A stretch of DNA of 64,000 nucleotides from Euwallacea fornicatus (taxonomy: Eukaryota > Arthropoda > Insecta > Coleoptera > Curculionidae). Positions 12,401 through 26,200 of this stretch are shown piece by piece. A program made the translations under genes and the position numbers. Location of the stretch: NCBI RefSeq assembly GCF_040115645.1, contig NC_089571.1, forward strand, positions 1,426,001 to 1,490,000, in the 5' to 3' direction. Below the pieces are notes generated by a model, which was given only the letters and a program-made list of their open reading frames with translations, searched no databases and was not told the DNA's origin. Every line of letters starts with the position of its first letter. The first letter of the stretch is position 1.

Positions 12401-15400
12401 ATGGCCCTACATTCTCTGCACAAAAATTCACCACGCATTCGTTATATCAAATATCAGATTTATCGAACCTAGCTTATGACGGTACTATACCGGCAATTTA
12501 TTCAGGTTCTATAATCCTGATATTTGATATAACGAATGCGTGGTGTATCCGACGACAAATCGGAATTAACAAAATGTCTCATTTGAATTTAATTGAATTT
12601 CACATTTCGTATTTCAAGAAATGTTACCGTTCAAACTAAGGTAAATTAGACTCAGTAATTTTATTTCGACCTGAGAAATTCTCACCCTCATCTTCAGGAA
12701 CCCTCCACATATACAAATTAAAATCGTCGGAGCCGCTCAGTACGTATTCGTCATTCTCTCCGGCAAAGGAACATGTCTTCATAGTACAGCTATTATAATA
12801 TTGGGGATGATAGAATTGGCATATTGACCCTTCACATTGAGTATTGTACAGAACTGGGGGCAAACGCCTTCTCAATGCAAGAACCTTCTTCCCCGTAGAG
12901 TCAAAGCAGGCGCTAATGCCTGAAGTTTGACCCACTGTCGAGTCGTAATGAACCAATTCCCTAAAAGTGAATGAGGTTGGCCATTAGGATAACCGGCAAA
13001 AATCAAATTTAATAATGAATACTGTAGTATAAATCAGGGGTTCCCAAACTTTTTGAAGGTGGCGCCGCACGTGGGCATAAAATACTACAGACGAGCCGGA
13101 TATTAAGTTTTATGCGAAAGTAATATTAATAAAGTGACTTTTAGAGTTTTTTATTATTTATGAAGATACATAAAATTATCAAATAAAAAAGACAAATGGA
13201 TAGAAATAAACACAAATATTTGATGTTACTGATGGGCTTGTTTTGTAAATCTTCCAGTTGTTTTGTGTACATTTGACGCCCATTTAGGAGCACCAATGGG
13301 CTTCTTTAGATAAAAGTTTCGTGAAGCTTATTTTTGGGGCCCCCAAAGAAAACTAATTCTAATATTAAATTCATCTCTAATGTATTTGCCTAAAGGACCA
13401 TACAAATAACTTTAAAGCGTTAAAGTGCAAATTCCAAACTGACCCAAATACTGATAACGTCCTGCAAGAAGTTTCTTGGACAAGTACAAACGCCATAGAA
13501 ATTCAATTAAGACAAGCTCCCGAGCAAAACCTACGTCGAACAAAAGACGCCAGGGTACCGAACTCCCAGCAACTTCGTACATGTGCGAATTATGTACTTT
13601 TATCTTACGTTAAGTAACTAATAAGTTAAAAAAGGCCTTGAATTGTGTGATATTTACATCAATTTCACGGGACAACAGCCCTGCAGCAAGCATCAACGTA
13701 ATTTATGTAATAAATTTTTTTATTTCTCGCAAAAAGGCGCACCATATGGGCACGTTTTCAATTATACCGACTTAAAACAAATATCATGAAATAAATGTTT
13801 GTGGAACGCCATTCTACATTTTTTAAAAATATTTGGAGTAGTACGCGAGATATGTCAGCATTGTAGGGGTTTCCTCCTAAACGGACTTCACAACGGACAA
13901 TTTTGCCAATTCTAGCCGACAGTATTGGGGAGTAACTACGGCCGATTGGCAATTGAGGAGAGCGCACTTAACAAGGACACGCTGTATAGGATGTTGGATT
14001 TAAAATAAGAGTGCATACATGTCCTTCCAGTACAGTCAGACATGCTGTCATTTTGCAATACACATTTTATTGGTGTAGGACAGACCCCGATCAATCTTTC
14101 CCATTGTATAAAGCTTTTAGATGTTTGCTAAACTCTGAGCACAATAATTAGAGCACCGCTCAAAATTTGCTAAATTTCAAAGCAGCATTTTAACCGTTTC
14201 TTTATTAGAGCTTGTTCTTTCAGGAATGCCGCTGAAAAAAAATCAATTTCAGTGCACGGACTATATACCAGTATAAACCAGTTTCATGCTTCATTCCATC
14301 TGTCTTAGTAGTCTGGTACAGTGCCTGCAGGTGTCTCTCCGAACCAGAAAGTAGTTTAATCTTTTCTGAGCGTTTGTCTTGTTATTCCACCTTCCTGTCT
14401 GCACAGGCAAGAACGTGAAATGGCATAAACCTATGATTACATTAGCTGGAATATATTTTTTATCGCTGAACGTTAAAGGAAAAATTTGTCATGCGCAAAC
14501 CGTGTGTAGACAATGACGCTAAACCGAGAAACATTGAGCTACGGAGCTATGCAAAGTCTCGTTTTTGCACACTTACCACCCCAGATATCGTACAAACGGG
14601 AGTGCATATGAAAGTACTGAATGTGCTGAACTTCCAGGTTGTGCAGAGGGACAGATCTGACATTGTCTACGCAAATCCAATTGCCATCCCTTGTCATCCG
14701 GCTACCCCCACTTGAAAATTGTAAATGGCTCCGCCCACCGACTTACACTTCTTATGAAAGGTGGTTAAAAGCACCGAATATTGGGGCTATAAGGAGAATT
14801 CGACTCGTCAAAGAGTTTTCGCAAAACGAAGGAGAAACTGATGCCACGATTTCAAATACATGCGGCACTGGACAAAATTAGAGCAATTTTTAAAAATGTG
14901 CGTTAAATAAAGCATATTTCGCCGAAAATAAAATTCTTTACTCCCAATATTATGTTTAAAGCTGTTTACAATTTAAAAAAATAAATTTATTTGAATACTA
15001 AGAAAGTTTAATTTGTTTAAAGAGCGTCGACGAAAGCCATTTCTGCAGTTAAAATATTTGCGACAAAATAGGAGCAACTTATTTTTAAAAGTACTTCATT
15101 TTTCGTATTAGTTTGATCCTTTATCGAAGTAATAGTCGTAGTCATGCCTCGAGGAGTTCATTACTCAGTTAGTCTTCAAAGACAAATAATTAGTGCCTTT
15201 GATGGTGGCAAATTACAAAAGTTTATTTCTGAAACGTTTGGTGTTAATTAAGACGTACTTTCCGAAACCATTAAAAGATTCGAGAACGTAGGGTTGTCAC
15301 TAACCTAAAGCGTAGTTGACGACTTAGAAACAGGACTAAAAAGTTAGATAGGCGTCAGCAGAAGTTGAGGGAAGATTCCAAGAATACCAGCCCACCAAAC

Positions 15401-18400
15401 ATTGGCACCTGCTGGGGAAACGAATTTTTCCTCGAGGGCGATACAACGTCGATTAGTAGAGGGTCGATTAAAAAAATGAGACCAGATAAAAAACCAGTCC
15501 TTTCCAAAAAAAAATTAGAGATGCTCGAATGCCGTTTACCACCTATCATCGAGATTGGGCTCCCCGCCAATGGAGAAGGTTCTTATTCGCAGACGAATCA
15601 AAGTTTTGTATCTATGGAACTGATGGGGCTCAATGGACACGTCGTCCGCTAGGTCAAGGGCTCAACCCAAAGGATATTAATACCGCCATAAAACAGGGAG
15701 AAGGGAATATTGTGGCATGGGGTTATTTTTCCGCTATTGGAACGGGTCCAATATATAGGATACAAAATGGATAGGTTTGTGTATCAAAACATGCTGGATC
15801 ACGCCATGCTGCCATATGCCGAATGGGAAATGCCTCTTTATTTTTCAGCATGACAACGATTCAAAGCACACACAGCTGCGACGATCAAAAAGCGGTTCAT
15901 GGAAAAAAATATTTAAGTATTAAAAATGGCCAGCGCAGTCTCCAGCCTCAAACCCTATAAAAAAAACCTTCGGGAGATTGTTGAGGAAAAGTCCGCTCAA
16001 AAATATTACAAATCAAGACCTGCTCGCGCAGCTTCTACACCCCGAGTCGATCTGGTGAGACCTGTACATTAGAATAGAGTCTCTTGCTGTATTGTATAAT
16101 ATACAGGGTCAACTTAATGAATAAACATGCATTCGGGAGCTTTCAATCCTTACTCTTTCGGTTTCCTACAATCCCATAAGGCTATACCCTCCTCCGAGTT
16201 GGCAGAGACCAAAAATCGAGGGTTAACGGGATTAAACATCACAGAATGAAAACCAGTCTTCTGTTTTGCCAACACTTGAGCCTCTGGAACAGAAAATTTG
16301 AATTTAATTTAATAATGTCGCCAGTTACATACGTGAAACCACAACTTTCACGAAATGATTTATGAACAGTTAAAAAGTGTTTTCCACGGTCGATTCAGCA
16401 GAAAGAAGTTACATATTCTACGCCGATAATGATTTGGAGGCGAAACCGAGGTGCGCATGTCTCCAAGAAACTGGAAATAACTCTAGTAGCTGAAGGTATA
16501 GTGATTGAGATTTCATATTTAATCATCTTCTTTCGAATTTGCTGCTACTGGCAACTTTTGAGTTCTCAGATGTAACAATTTAATACTTTCATTAACATTT
16601 TCAGTTCTAGTTTTATTCGTATGAAAATGTCTTCCTGAGACGCCGCAGTAACGATTGACCATTTGAACACAACATGAGACTCAAAAAACACTCACCTTGA
16701 TTTGGGGCTTCCCTAATATCATAGAGCAACAGCCTGCCATCCTCTCCTGCAGTGGCGATAATTTCATCTTTTTGCGGGTTTATACTCAAACCGTAAACCG
16801 GCTTTCTGTGAGGTATCACCGCTAAGGCGTTTCCGCTAAAATTAAGTAGCAAAAATTAAGGCTTGAAGTTGTCATATATATAAAAAAAAATTTTAATGAA
16901 AAATGTGTGATAGAAAATTGTAACAAATCCTAAGACGTCTTGCTTCTGAATCGGCTTTATGATTATGCGTAAAAACACATTATAAACTCTATTTTTTTTT
17001 ATTATGATTCATAAGGCTCCTGTGAAACGTCCTAACAAGAGCAAAAAACATATTTTAATCACTAAATATTATTTCAGAAACGGTGAGAGCGTGGTTGTCA
17101 CCATGCGCATGGTGCGTTCACCTTTTTGTCGGAAAAATATTCCACATGTCTCGACTGCAAGTGACTAATAAGAACTTGAGGAGACTGAGCCAACCGTTGA
17201 GGTGAAACCATCGGTGCGCGTTCCTCAAGTGGAAAACGTCGCGGCTGTTGGTCATAATGTGGGCGAACATTCAAGAACATTTCAACGTCCAAGAACGAGC
17301 GTATTCGCGCTCAAGACTTGTATCTTCATGACTTTAAAATCCAACTCCCTACTCAAAACTACAGGTCATACACAGAGAAGAGAATTCGTTAGCTGAATTC
17401 TTGGACGCCTAAAAGTGAACAGTGGTTTTTCTAACAGAATTGTCTTCAGCGATGGGGCAAATTTTCGTGAGTTTCTGAAGTCGACAGTGTATGCGACCCA
17501 CGGCTACCTAAGCTTTGAAAAAAACAGATTTCACGTTGGACGAGGCAGAATCAAATGAAAACCCCAAAAGTGCCCAAAAAAAATCACACGGGGATTTTTA
17601 CATGATATGAACTCGTAACAATATTACTTTTGGGATGTAATACAGAGCGATTAATAATGAAACTCTGATATTCATAAGTTCAATGGGTGAACGCATATCA
17701 TCTGCCTTTCTTATCATTAGTCATTAAAGTGCAAAAAATGTATATTGAGTTAAATGGCCCATCGTGTCGTCGTGCCGTGGATGATTTCGTGTTTTCGTGC
17801 CAGTTTGCAATTAAATAAATTGACTCCTTGCAATTAAATATAAAATTGATCATCGCCTCCCCCCTCCTCCCCTCAAAAAAAAAAATAATAATAACAGTGG
17901 AATAATGGAAAAAAAGTAGACGTTCCAACGTTCCTCGCGTTCGAATGCTTGACCTGTAAATGCCTTAACAAGCACATGAAAATAACTTACGAGTCGACTT
18001 CGTGTATAATGACTTGGTCGTCATTTCCTCCTGAAAATATTCTTTCGTTCTTGGAATCAAAAGCAACACAAAATATATTGCTGTTATGAGTCCTCTTCAT
18101 CGAGATTGGGCTCTTATTGCGGGATCCATCGCTCTTTGGTTCTGTGTCCACGGTTGTCAGGTTCACTCCCTTTTCAAACACAGCGTCAGATATGTTCCAC
18201 AGTAAAACCCTACGATCATCGCCACCTAAATTAAAAAAAAAAAACAAAGAAAAGTACATGGAGATTTGGCCTCATAGTTAAGACCTAAATTCATTAGCTA
18301 CCTGCTACCATTATTTACCAGGAAATCTATTTCTTACATGTTGGTTTTGGTACTACCGGGAAAGTGGTGCCCGAGTTTGTAGCAAAGTATTGGGTTGGTA

Positions 18401-20187
18401 GAAAAACCATTTCGTTTTTGTATTTTCGATTTTTACAGCGTGATATTGGAACAAATTCTATGATAAACACGGCCATGCTACATATCATTTAAAAACGTCG
18501 ACTTTTTTCCATATTTTAATAATAAACAGTGTGCACGTAGTGCCCCTTTGGAGTTTAGTTGGAGAGCTTTAGTCAAGATGGAAAAGAAGCAAATTCGGAC
18601 GATTTTCCTGTGCGAGCTTGAACTGGGCACTAAAGCAACGGAAACGGCTCGAAAAATGATGCTTTTGGTCTTGATACTGTTCACGAACGGGTGGTGCAGC
18701 TTTGATTTAAGAAGTTTCGTGGGGGAACGGAAAACCTCGAAGATCAAAAAGATCGTGGACGTCCATCGGTAATTGGCAACGACCAGTCGAGGGCCCTAGT
18801 CGAAACAAACCCCCGAACAACTCTTGGAGGGCTCGCGGAAGATTTAGGCATAACTCATCCAACAGTACTAGACCATCTGCAACAGCTTGGAAAAACAAAA
18901 AGGCCCCGCGCGAGCTGAACGAAAAGCGAAGAAATCGTCGGCAGCCATTTTGCGCAACAAAAATGACCCGTTTCTTGATTGTGTTGTGACGTGTGACGAG
19001 AAACGGATCCTCCACGACATCCGTCGATATCCAGCTCCACGGTTGGACCACGATTAAGCTCCGCAACACTTCCCGAAACCACATTGGCATCAAAGGAAGG
19101 TCATGGTAAGGGTGTGTGGTGGTCAGCAGCCGGTCTGATCCATCACAGCTTCCTAAAGCCAGGCGAAGCCCTCGCAGCAGAGAGATATCGTCAGCAGACT
19201 AATGGCATGCATCGAAAACTGAGGCGTATCTCTCCGGCATTGGTTGACAGAAATGGCCCAATCCTTCTACGTGACAACGCTCAGCCACATGTCGCGCAAT
19301 CGCCACTACATGGCTACGAGACTTTGCCTCATCCGCCGAACTCTCCAGATTTGTCACCTATCGATCACCATTTTTTCAAGCACCTCGACCGCTTCCAACG
19401 CGACAAATGCTTTAAACACCGGGAGGGTGCCAAAAACGCCTTCGACGACTTCATCGCCTCTGGGACATCGGAGTCTTCTGCTTCTGGTATAAACAGACAT
19501 ATTTCACGTTGGCAAAAGTGTATCGATTCGATTTTGATTGGTTAAGTGTATTGAAAGTTGAGTGGCATGTTGAGGGTTGAAAAACGAAATTATTTTTCTA
19601 CCAACGTAACACAACGACAAAATTTAAATTTTAAATGGGACGTACTGTATATTCGTTGATATTTCTGTTCTCGAGATCATTATGAACACGTCGGAGGTTT
19701 ATTAGTCCTCAAGTTGTAAAGTGTAACTTTAAGAGCTGACAATAAGACGAAGGGCAGGCTGGCAGGGCCATCTTAAGACGAAGCACTGTCGGACGAGGTC
19801 GCTACCACCAAGGGCGCAGTCGAGAGGCCACGCGTGCGAGCTTGGGAAACGGGGACGTGCAGGGACCTCATCACTCGGATTTGAAGGACTCGCGAGGTCT
19901 GGAAAAAGTCGAGACCAAGAAGGGACAGGCAGATGAGATTTGGAAGGGGCGAGAGGCGCTCGTGTGGCTGCGAATTCGTTGGTTTTTCCCTCTTCTATTC
20001 TTGCCATTGAAAGTAAACTAATACGAAATATCATCATGGAAAATCTCCCTAATGGCGATCCGACAAATGCATAATATTAATATTTAGAAAAATAGTTCAT
20101 TTTGATTTGTTGTTATTTTTAAGTCCAATAATACTATCAATTAAATTATATAATGTAATGTAGTATAATATAATATAATATAATATA

Positions 20188-20232
<45 letters not shown>

Positions 20233-23200
20233 GGTGGTGTCCTCGAATTGCATGGACAAAACGATACCGCAGATTATTTAAGTAAAAATAGGTCGATTTA
20301 ACTAAATTTGCCCCAGTCCCAAACTTGATAATCACGGAGTTACAGGGTGTTAAAGTTGAAAAAATAAGTCGCATTTTCTTTAATATCTTTCGATTCCTTT
20401 GAGCTAATTTCACGAAATTTCGCATGTGAGGGCGTTTTAGAATGCGAAATTCAAATTTATTTAACATTTAGTTGTATTTCCTAGAGGGCACCACAAGCGA
20501 CTGTTAGGACGCATTTAAACCTCTGTAACTTTTTTGTGCCATACTGTAGATTATTTTGGCATTGAGAAATCTTTTTTCCTACCTTTCATGCTTGGGAAAG
20601 GTATACTTTATTGAAGTCGTCAGAAGCAACGGTTTCTGAGAAAAACGCATAATTCTGAGAATTGGAGGCAAGATTAATTCATGAAGCGGGATTATTGAAT
20701 AGTACTCCTGAAATATTGCTGAGAGTACAATATAATTTCTTAAAAAGAATTAACTTGTGCACACAGGAAAATGGTGAACATTTTGAACATTTACTGTGAT
20801 AGCAAATTAAATGAAAAAAAAATTAATTAAAAACTTACATAAGTTAATTTAATTAATTAGTTAATTTAATTTCTCCTTGTTGTTTCTTTGTTAATTATTA
20901 TTTATGTTTTATCTTCAGCAATAATTGTTTTTGAAAAACTCGAACACTTTTTTTTTGAACGGGAAATAATTTTAAGTTAGTTTACATGCATCATCAGCTT
21001 TACATGCGTTTTTCTCAGAAACCGTTGCTTCTGGCGACTTCAATAAAGTATACCTTTTCCGAGTATAAAAGGGAGGAAAAAAGATTTCTCAATGCCAAAA
21101 TAACATACACTGTGGCACAAAAAAGTTGCGGAGGTTTAAATGCGTCCTAACGGTCGCTTGTGGTGCCCTCTAGGAAATACAACTAAATTTTAAATAAATT
21201 TGAATTTCGCATTCTAAAACTTCCTCAGATACAAATTTCGTGAAATTAGCTCAAAGGAATGAAAGATATTAAAGAAAATGCGACTTATTTTTACTTAAAT
21301 AATCTGTAGTATCATTTTGGCCACGCAATTCGAGGACACCCTGTATATATATATATATAATTTTGGTAAATCTATTCGAAAATTGTTTTACCAACGACAA
21401 CTGATCCTTATTGCTATTGCATTGGGCAGTAAATGTTTAGCAATAACGGTCATATGTTAAATTACTTCGTAAAACTGAGGAAAGCGAGAGAACAAATTGA
21501 CCAAAATGGTTTACGACACATTAAAAGTATCCAAAAGTTAAAAATTTTTGCCCATTTCACAGATTTTGTCCGTATCGTGTGAAAACTCGCCATTCCGGAA
21601 ATAGCATAGTGCACCTACTTAACAAGTACAGTGGCGGGGAAAAGTGGGGCAACGAACATATTCTTGAAAATATTCAAGGTTTGTTACGACTTATTCGTAA
21701 ATTAGTATCATCAAAATGATGTTAGAACATCTAGAAATAACGCTGCAAAAAATGATAAGTTTATTCCTGAATTCGAGGCATTTAACAACAAAAACGAATA
21801 AATGTGGCGGACAAGAGCGGAGCCGCAATATACAGGGTGGTCATTTAGTGCGGCCTCGGAAGATTACGGTTAAACAATTTAATATTTTGAATTTCTTTTT
21901 TTTTGAAGAACTCGATTATGGGTACATTCTAAAATTGTTTTCGTTTTATACAGGGTATTTCCTTTTTTATAGTTATTTCCTTTCAAAAAGAATGCAATTT
22001 TGATGTTATTTTTTGGACGCACTGTATGAGATATTTCAATTTTAATAATTCTGGCATAAAACACGTCTCATATCTAAGGTTTGGTGTGAATTTCGATTTA
22101 CTCCAGTTTAAACTTCCTTTAAAACAAAATTTTTAAAATTGCATGATTTTTTTAAAAAAACTTAGTTATTTCGAAATCCTTAAGATTTAGGACAAGTAAA
22201 CCTTAATGAAACTTACATTTATTTTCCTCAAGAAATCCAAAACGATATTAATATATGGGGTGTCCTACTTAAAAAAACGTAACTTTGATATTTTTCACTT
22301 ATTTAGAACACCCTGTATAAAACGAAAACAATTTTAGAATGTACCCATAATCGAGTTCCACATAACACAAAAAAAAATAATTCAAAATATTAAATTGTTT
22401 AGCCGTAATCTTCCGAGACCGCACTAAATGACCACCCTGTATAAACATTTTTCTGACGTCATTTTTTATCATTTTCGACACTTCTAAGTTGGTGTGTTCA
22501 GCATTATTGGTGAAAACCACCAAACGTGCCTCGTGGCAAATCTCTCTCCGTACGTCTGAAACGATTCATTGTTTCCAAGTCTGAATCTAGAGTGGTACTG
22601 CTAGAGAATTAATCGCTCTATGATCTGTGGAGCATCGAGTGCTTACAATGTTCCCAAAAACGTGGCGAGACCTCCAAAAACGGGTCGTCCTCGATAGTCC
22701 CAAGAGTCCAAGACGATAAAACTGTGAACATTTCAAAAGGGGATCCGTACCAAAACAGCAGTGGATATTGCGCAGGAACGTAGTGACTTTGGTGTTTCTG
22801 TAAGATCGATTCGAAGACGCTTCCAGGAAAAAAGTCTGAATCCCCCCAGACCCGCTAAAAACCCTTAATTTCCGAGAAGAACAGGAGGGCCCGGCCCGTT
22901 TTGCAAACGACCAACTCAACTGGAGCTTCGCCAGATGGAAAAACGAGAGTAAATTCAATTTTTATCCCTCAGATGGAATTCAATGCATCAGACGTCCTCC
23001 AAACGGCCGGTACAAGCCAAAGGACACTAAAGGCTCAATCAAACTTGGCGGGGGTGACGTATTAGCATGGGGATCATTTTCCGGGTTTGGAATGGGACCA
23101 TTGGTAAAAATGGAGGGCGCTATGGACCGGTTTGGATATACTGGAAATATCAATGGATCATATGCTTCCGTTTGCAGAGGAAAACGTGTCATTGCCACGG

Positions 23201-26200
23201 ACTTTTCAACATCGGCCCGAAGCATGCTGCGAAAATAATTAAAAAATATTCGAAAGAGCGACGGGTAGATGTGATGCAGTGGCCTGCCGGAAGTCCCGAC
23301 CTTAATCCGGCAGAGAACTTGCGGGAGATAGTAGATGAGGACGGAAACTTCGAAACTCCGCAGGATGATTTGGATGACTGCGTTGAATTCCATTTCAGAA
23401 GGAACCATCGATAAATGAACAAAGTCTATGGGGAATGGACGCATTGGAGTTATTATAAACAATGGCAGTGCCGCTAGTCAGAATTTGAGTAATAATTCAA
23501 AATTTCATACGTTGCTCTGCTTCGTCCGCCACATTTACTCGTTTTTGTTGTTAAATGCCCGAAATTCAGCAACAAACTTATAACTTTTCGCGGCGTTGTT
23601 TCCAGGCGTCCCGACGCAATTTTGATATTACTAGTTTATGAATAAGTCATGAGAAACCTTGAATAGTTTCAAGAGTGCGTTCGTTGCTCCATTCCTGTCC
23701 GCTACTGTATGCATAAATGCCGAATGCTCATCAACTTTTCCTCAATGCGACTTCACATCTTCCACGATTCTCCAGATCTCCACGCTGATCATTCCCAGCC
23801 AGGACACCCTGGATTGGACGTGTACAAGTACCGAAAGAGCTTCATGAATAAAATATTCCGCGTACGCGTTCAGTAAGGTTGAAACATTACCGTTTCTCAC
23901 GCGCTACATTACTGGGGCGAATCATGATTACTCGGTTTACATTACCCAGTAATTTGTTAGTAATTTGAACGATTCACAGTAACTGTAGAAACCAGTTTAT
24001 ATTGTCAAAATGTCAGTTAGCGGATCAATGAAATTCCTGGGAGAAATACAACCGAACATAATTTTTAAGATTATTTTTCATGTGCTCGTAGTCCCTTTCT
24101 ACGTGTTCGTAATTTATTTCTACGCGTCCGTGGTTTATTTAACACGTGCCTGTAGTATATTGTTTTTGGTAAAAAACATTCGGTAGTTTATCCCTTTGAA
24201 TAAGTCGCTAACGCGTGATAAACTACGGGCACGTAGAAATAAAAGGAAGAAAAATTAATGGCAAGTCTGCGAACAACTGTTTGACTAAAAAAGGGAAGAG
24301 AGAAAGGAGCTTTCTACCATTGACACGTGTCCGTTAAGCTCGTATGAAATTTCTGAAAATCATTTACGGTGCGTTGCACTGAAAATTGCTGAAATGCATT
24401 TTTTCAGTTATTGCGTGTATCGGTACAAACACGCATAAAATCGGTTTCAATAGGTCGACAAAACTGAATAAATGATTTTTAGAAATTAGGCCTCTCTCCA
24501 TTTTCTCCTGTTCCCCAAAGACTCGTACACTGCCAATAATAATTGTGAAAATGTTCGGTACCATTAATTCAAAGTACCCATGGGTTCGTTTATGTCCTCT
24601 GCGTTTTTTAGAGAAAACGAGGGATTTTTGCAATTAATTTCCCCTAAAAACCGAGCAACTCTCAAGACTGTTTTTTCATAGGTAAATTGCATCTTACTCA
24701 TAATTTTTTTCTAATAAAGGATATACAGGGCGTTTCAGAAGCATGCTGCCAAACCGTAGGAGGTCATAAAGAGCGATAAGTCACGTCACTTCGCCTTATA
24801 CACATATATCCCGAAAAGGGTCGTCGAGGCACTAGACAAAAAAGTTGTAAAAAACGTTAAAGAATGCACATGTTTTCGTATTTACGCCTTTTTCTATATT
24901 TTCTTCTAAGGTGTTTATCAAAAAAAAGAAAAACAATAAAGTATTACAACAGTTGTTCGAAATTGCGGCCACCGGCTTGTTGACAAGCGGTCGCACGCCG
25001 AACCATTGACTGACGAACTCGAAGACGAACATGTGGATCTCCCTAAACAAAATGACTTGCAGCCATCACTCTTCCAACCAATTCTTCTTCTGTTGTTACA
25101 GGCGTTTCGTAAACTGGTCTGAGGTGACCCCAAAAAAAGAAATCGAGAGGTGTTAGATCTGGACTCCGGGCCGGCCAGTCAACAGGTCCACCTCGTCCAA
25201 TTTACCTCTCAGGAAATTGTAAGTTTACGTGGTCCCACGAGTCGCAAGTAAAATGTGCCGGAACTCCGTTAGGCTGATACCACATCCCTTGGCGGATGTT
25301 CAATGGAACGTTTTCAAGCAACTCAGGGAGAATTTCTTGTAGGAATGTTAAATAGATTTGACCATTTAAGCATGGAGGCAGCAGGTACGGTCCAATCACT
25401 TGATTCCTGATTATGCCAGCCCGCACGTTAATGGAGAATTGATATTGATTAGATTTCTTAAATGTTCTACGACGATTTTGGTCGCTCCAAATATGACTAT
25501 TACAGCTACTGAAGTAACCTTCTCCAGCAAAGCAGGCTTCATCGGTAAACAGGATAACTGAACCAAAGTCGAGCTGTTGAGCACATCTTTCCAAAACCAG
25601 CGACGAAAGTTTATTCTCGGATCGTAATCTTGTTGTGTCAAATTGTGAACTTTTTGAAAATGATAAGGGCGAAGCAATCGTCCATACACGCCATAGTGGT
25701 GTAGCTGAATTTCCTACTTGATTTGCTATTGCTCGCACGCTAGTGAACGGTCTTACTTCCACCTGGTACAATGCTTCTTCTCCCATCTCCACTGAAGGAG
25801 CCGTCCTAGGTTGGCCAATAGTGCCATTTCGTGCATTCGCTGAAATCGTCGAGAACCAGCTGAGCTGGTCGCCGCGTTCCTGTCGATTACCCAGCAGTTC
25901 CGGAAATTGAGGTGAAAATTGCATTTTTTTCGTCTAATTGAGGCTCCAAATCGTGATTCAACGAGAGATCAAAAAGTTGCATAATAGACCGGAAATTTCA
26001 CATGAAGAAATCAGCAGTCTTCGTGAGCGAATAGGAGAGTTCTGGCGTATTTAACATTCGGCCTTCTGGGAGCTGACCACTACCCCTGATGGTTTTGGAA
26101 CAATAACCCCCGTCTAATGTGCCCCGAGAAGCAGGAAAACTATGCGCAAAGCTTCGTTACGGCCCATATGGGCGTTTTCAACTTATTTGCAAAATTAAAC

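Noticed and set aside
18707..19093. 128-codon minus-strand frame
   Set aside because: Shadow of the mariner transposase on the plus strand, which matches the family blocks.
20141..20467. 108-codon minus-strand frame
   Set aside because: Runs through (TA)n and a non-coding fold-back arm; the Tyr/Ile run is a microsatellite artefact.
22980..23462. 160-codon minus-strand frame
   Set aside because: Antisense to the Tc1-like transposase whose motifs are on the plus strand.
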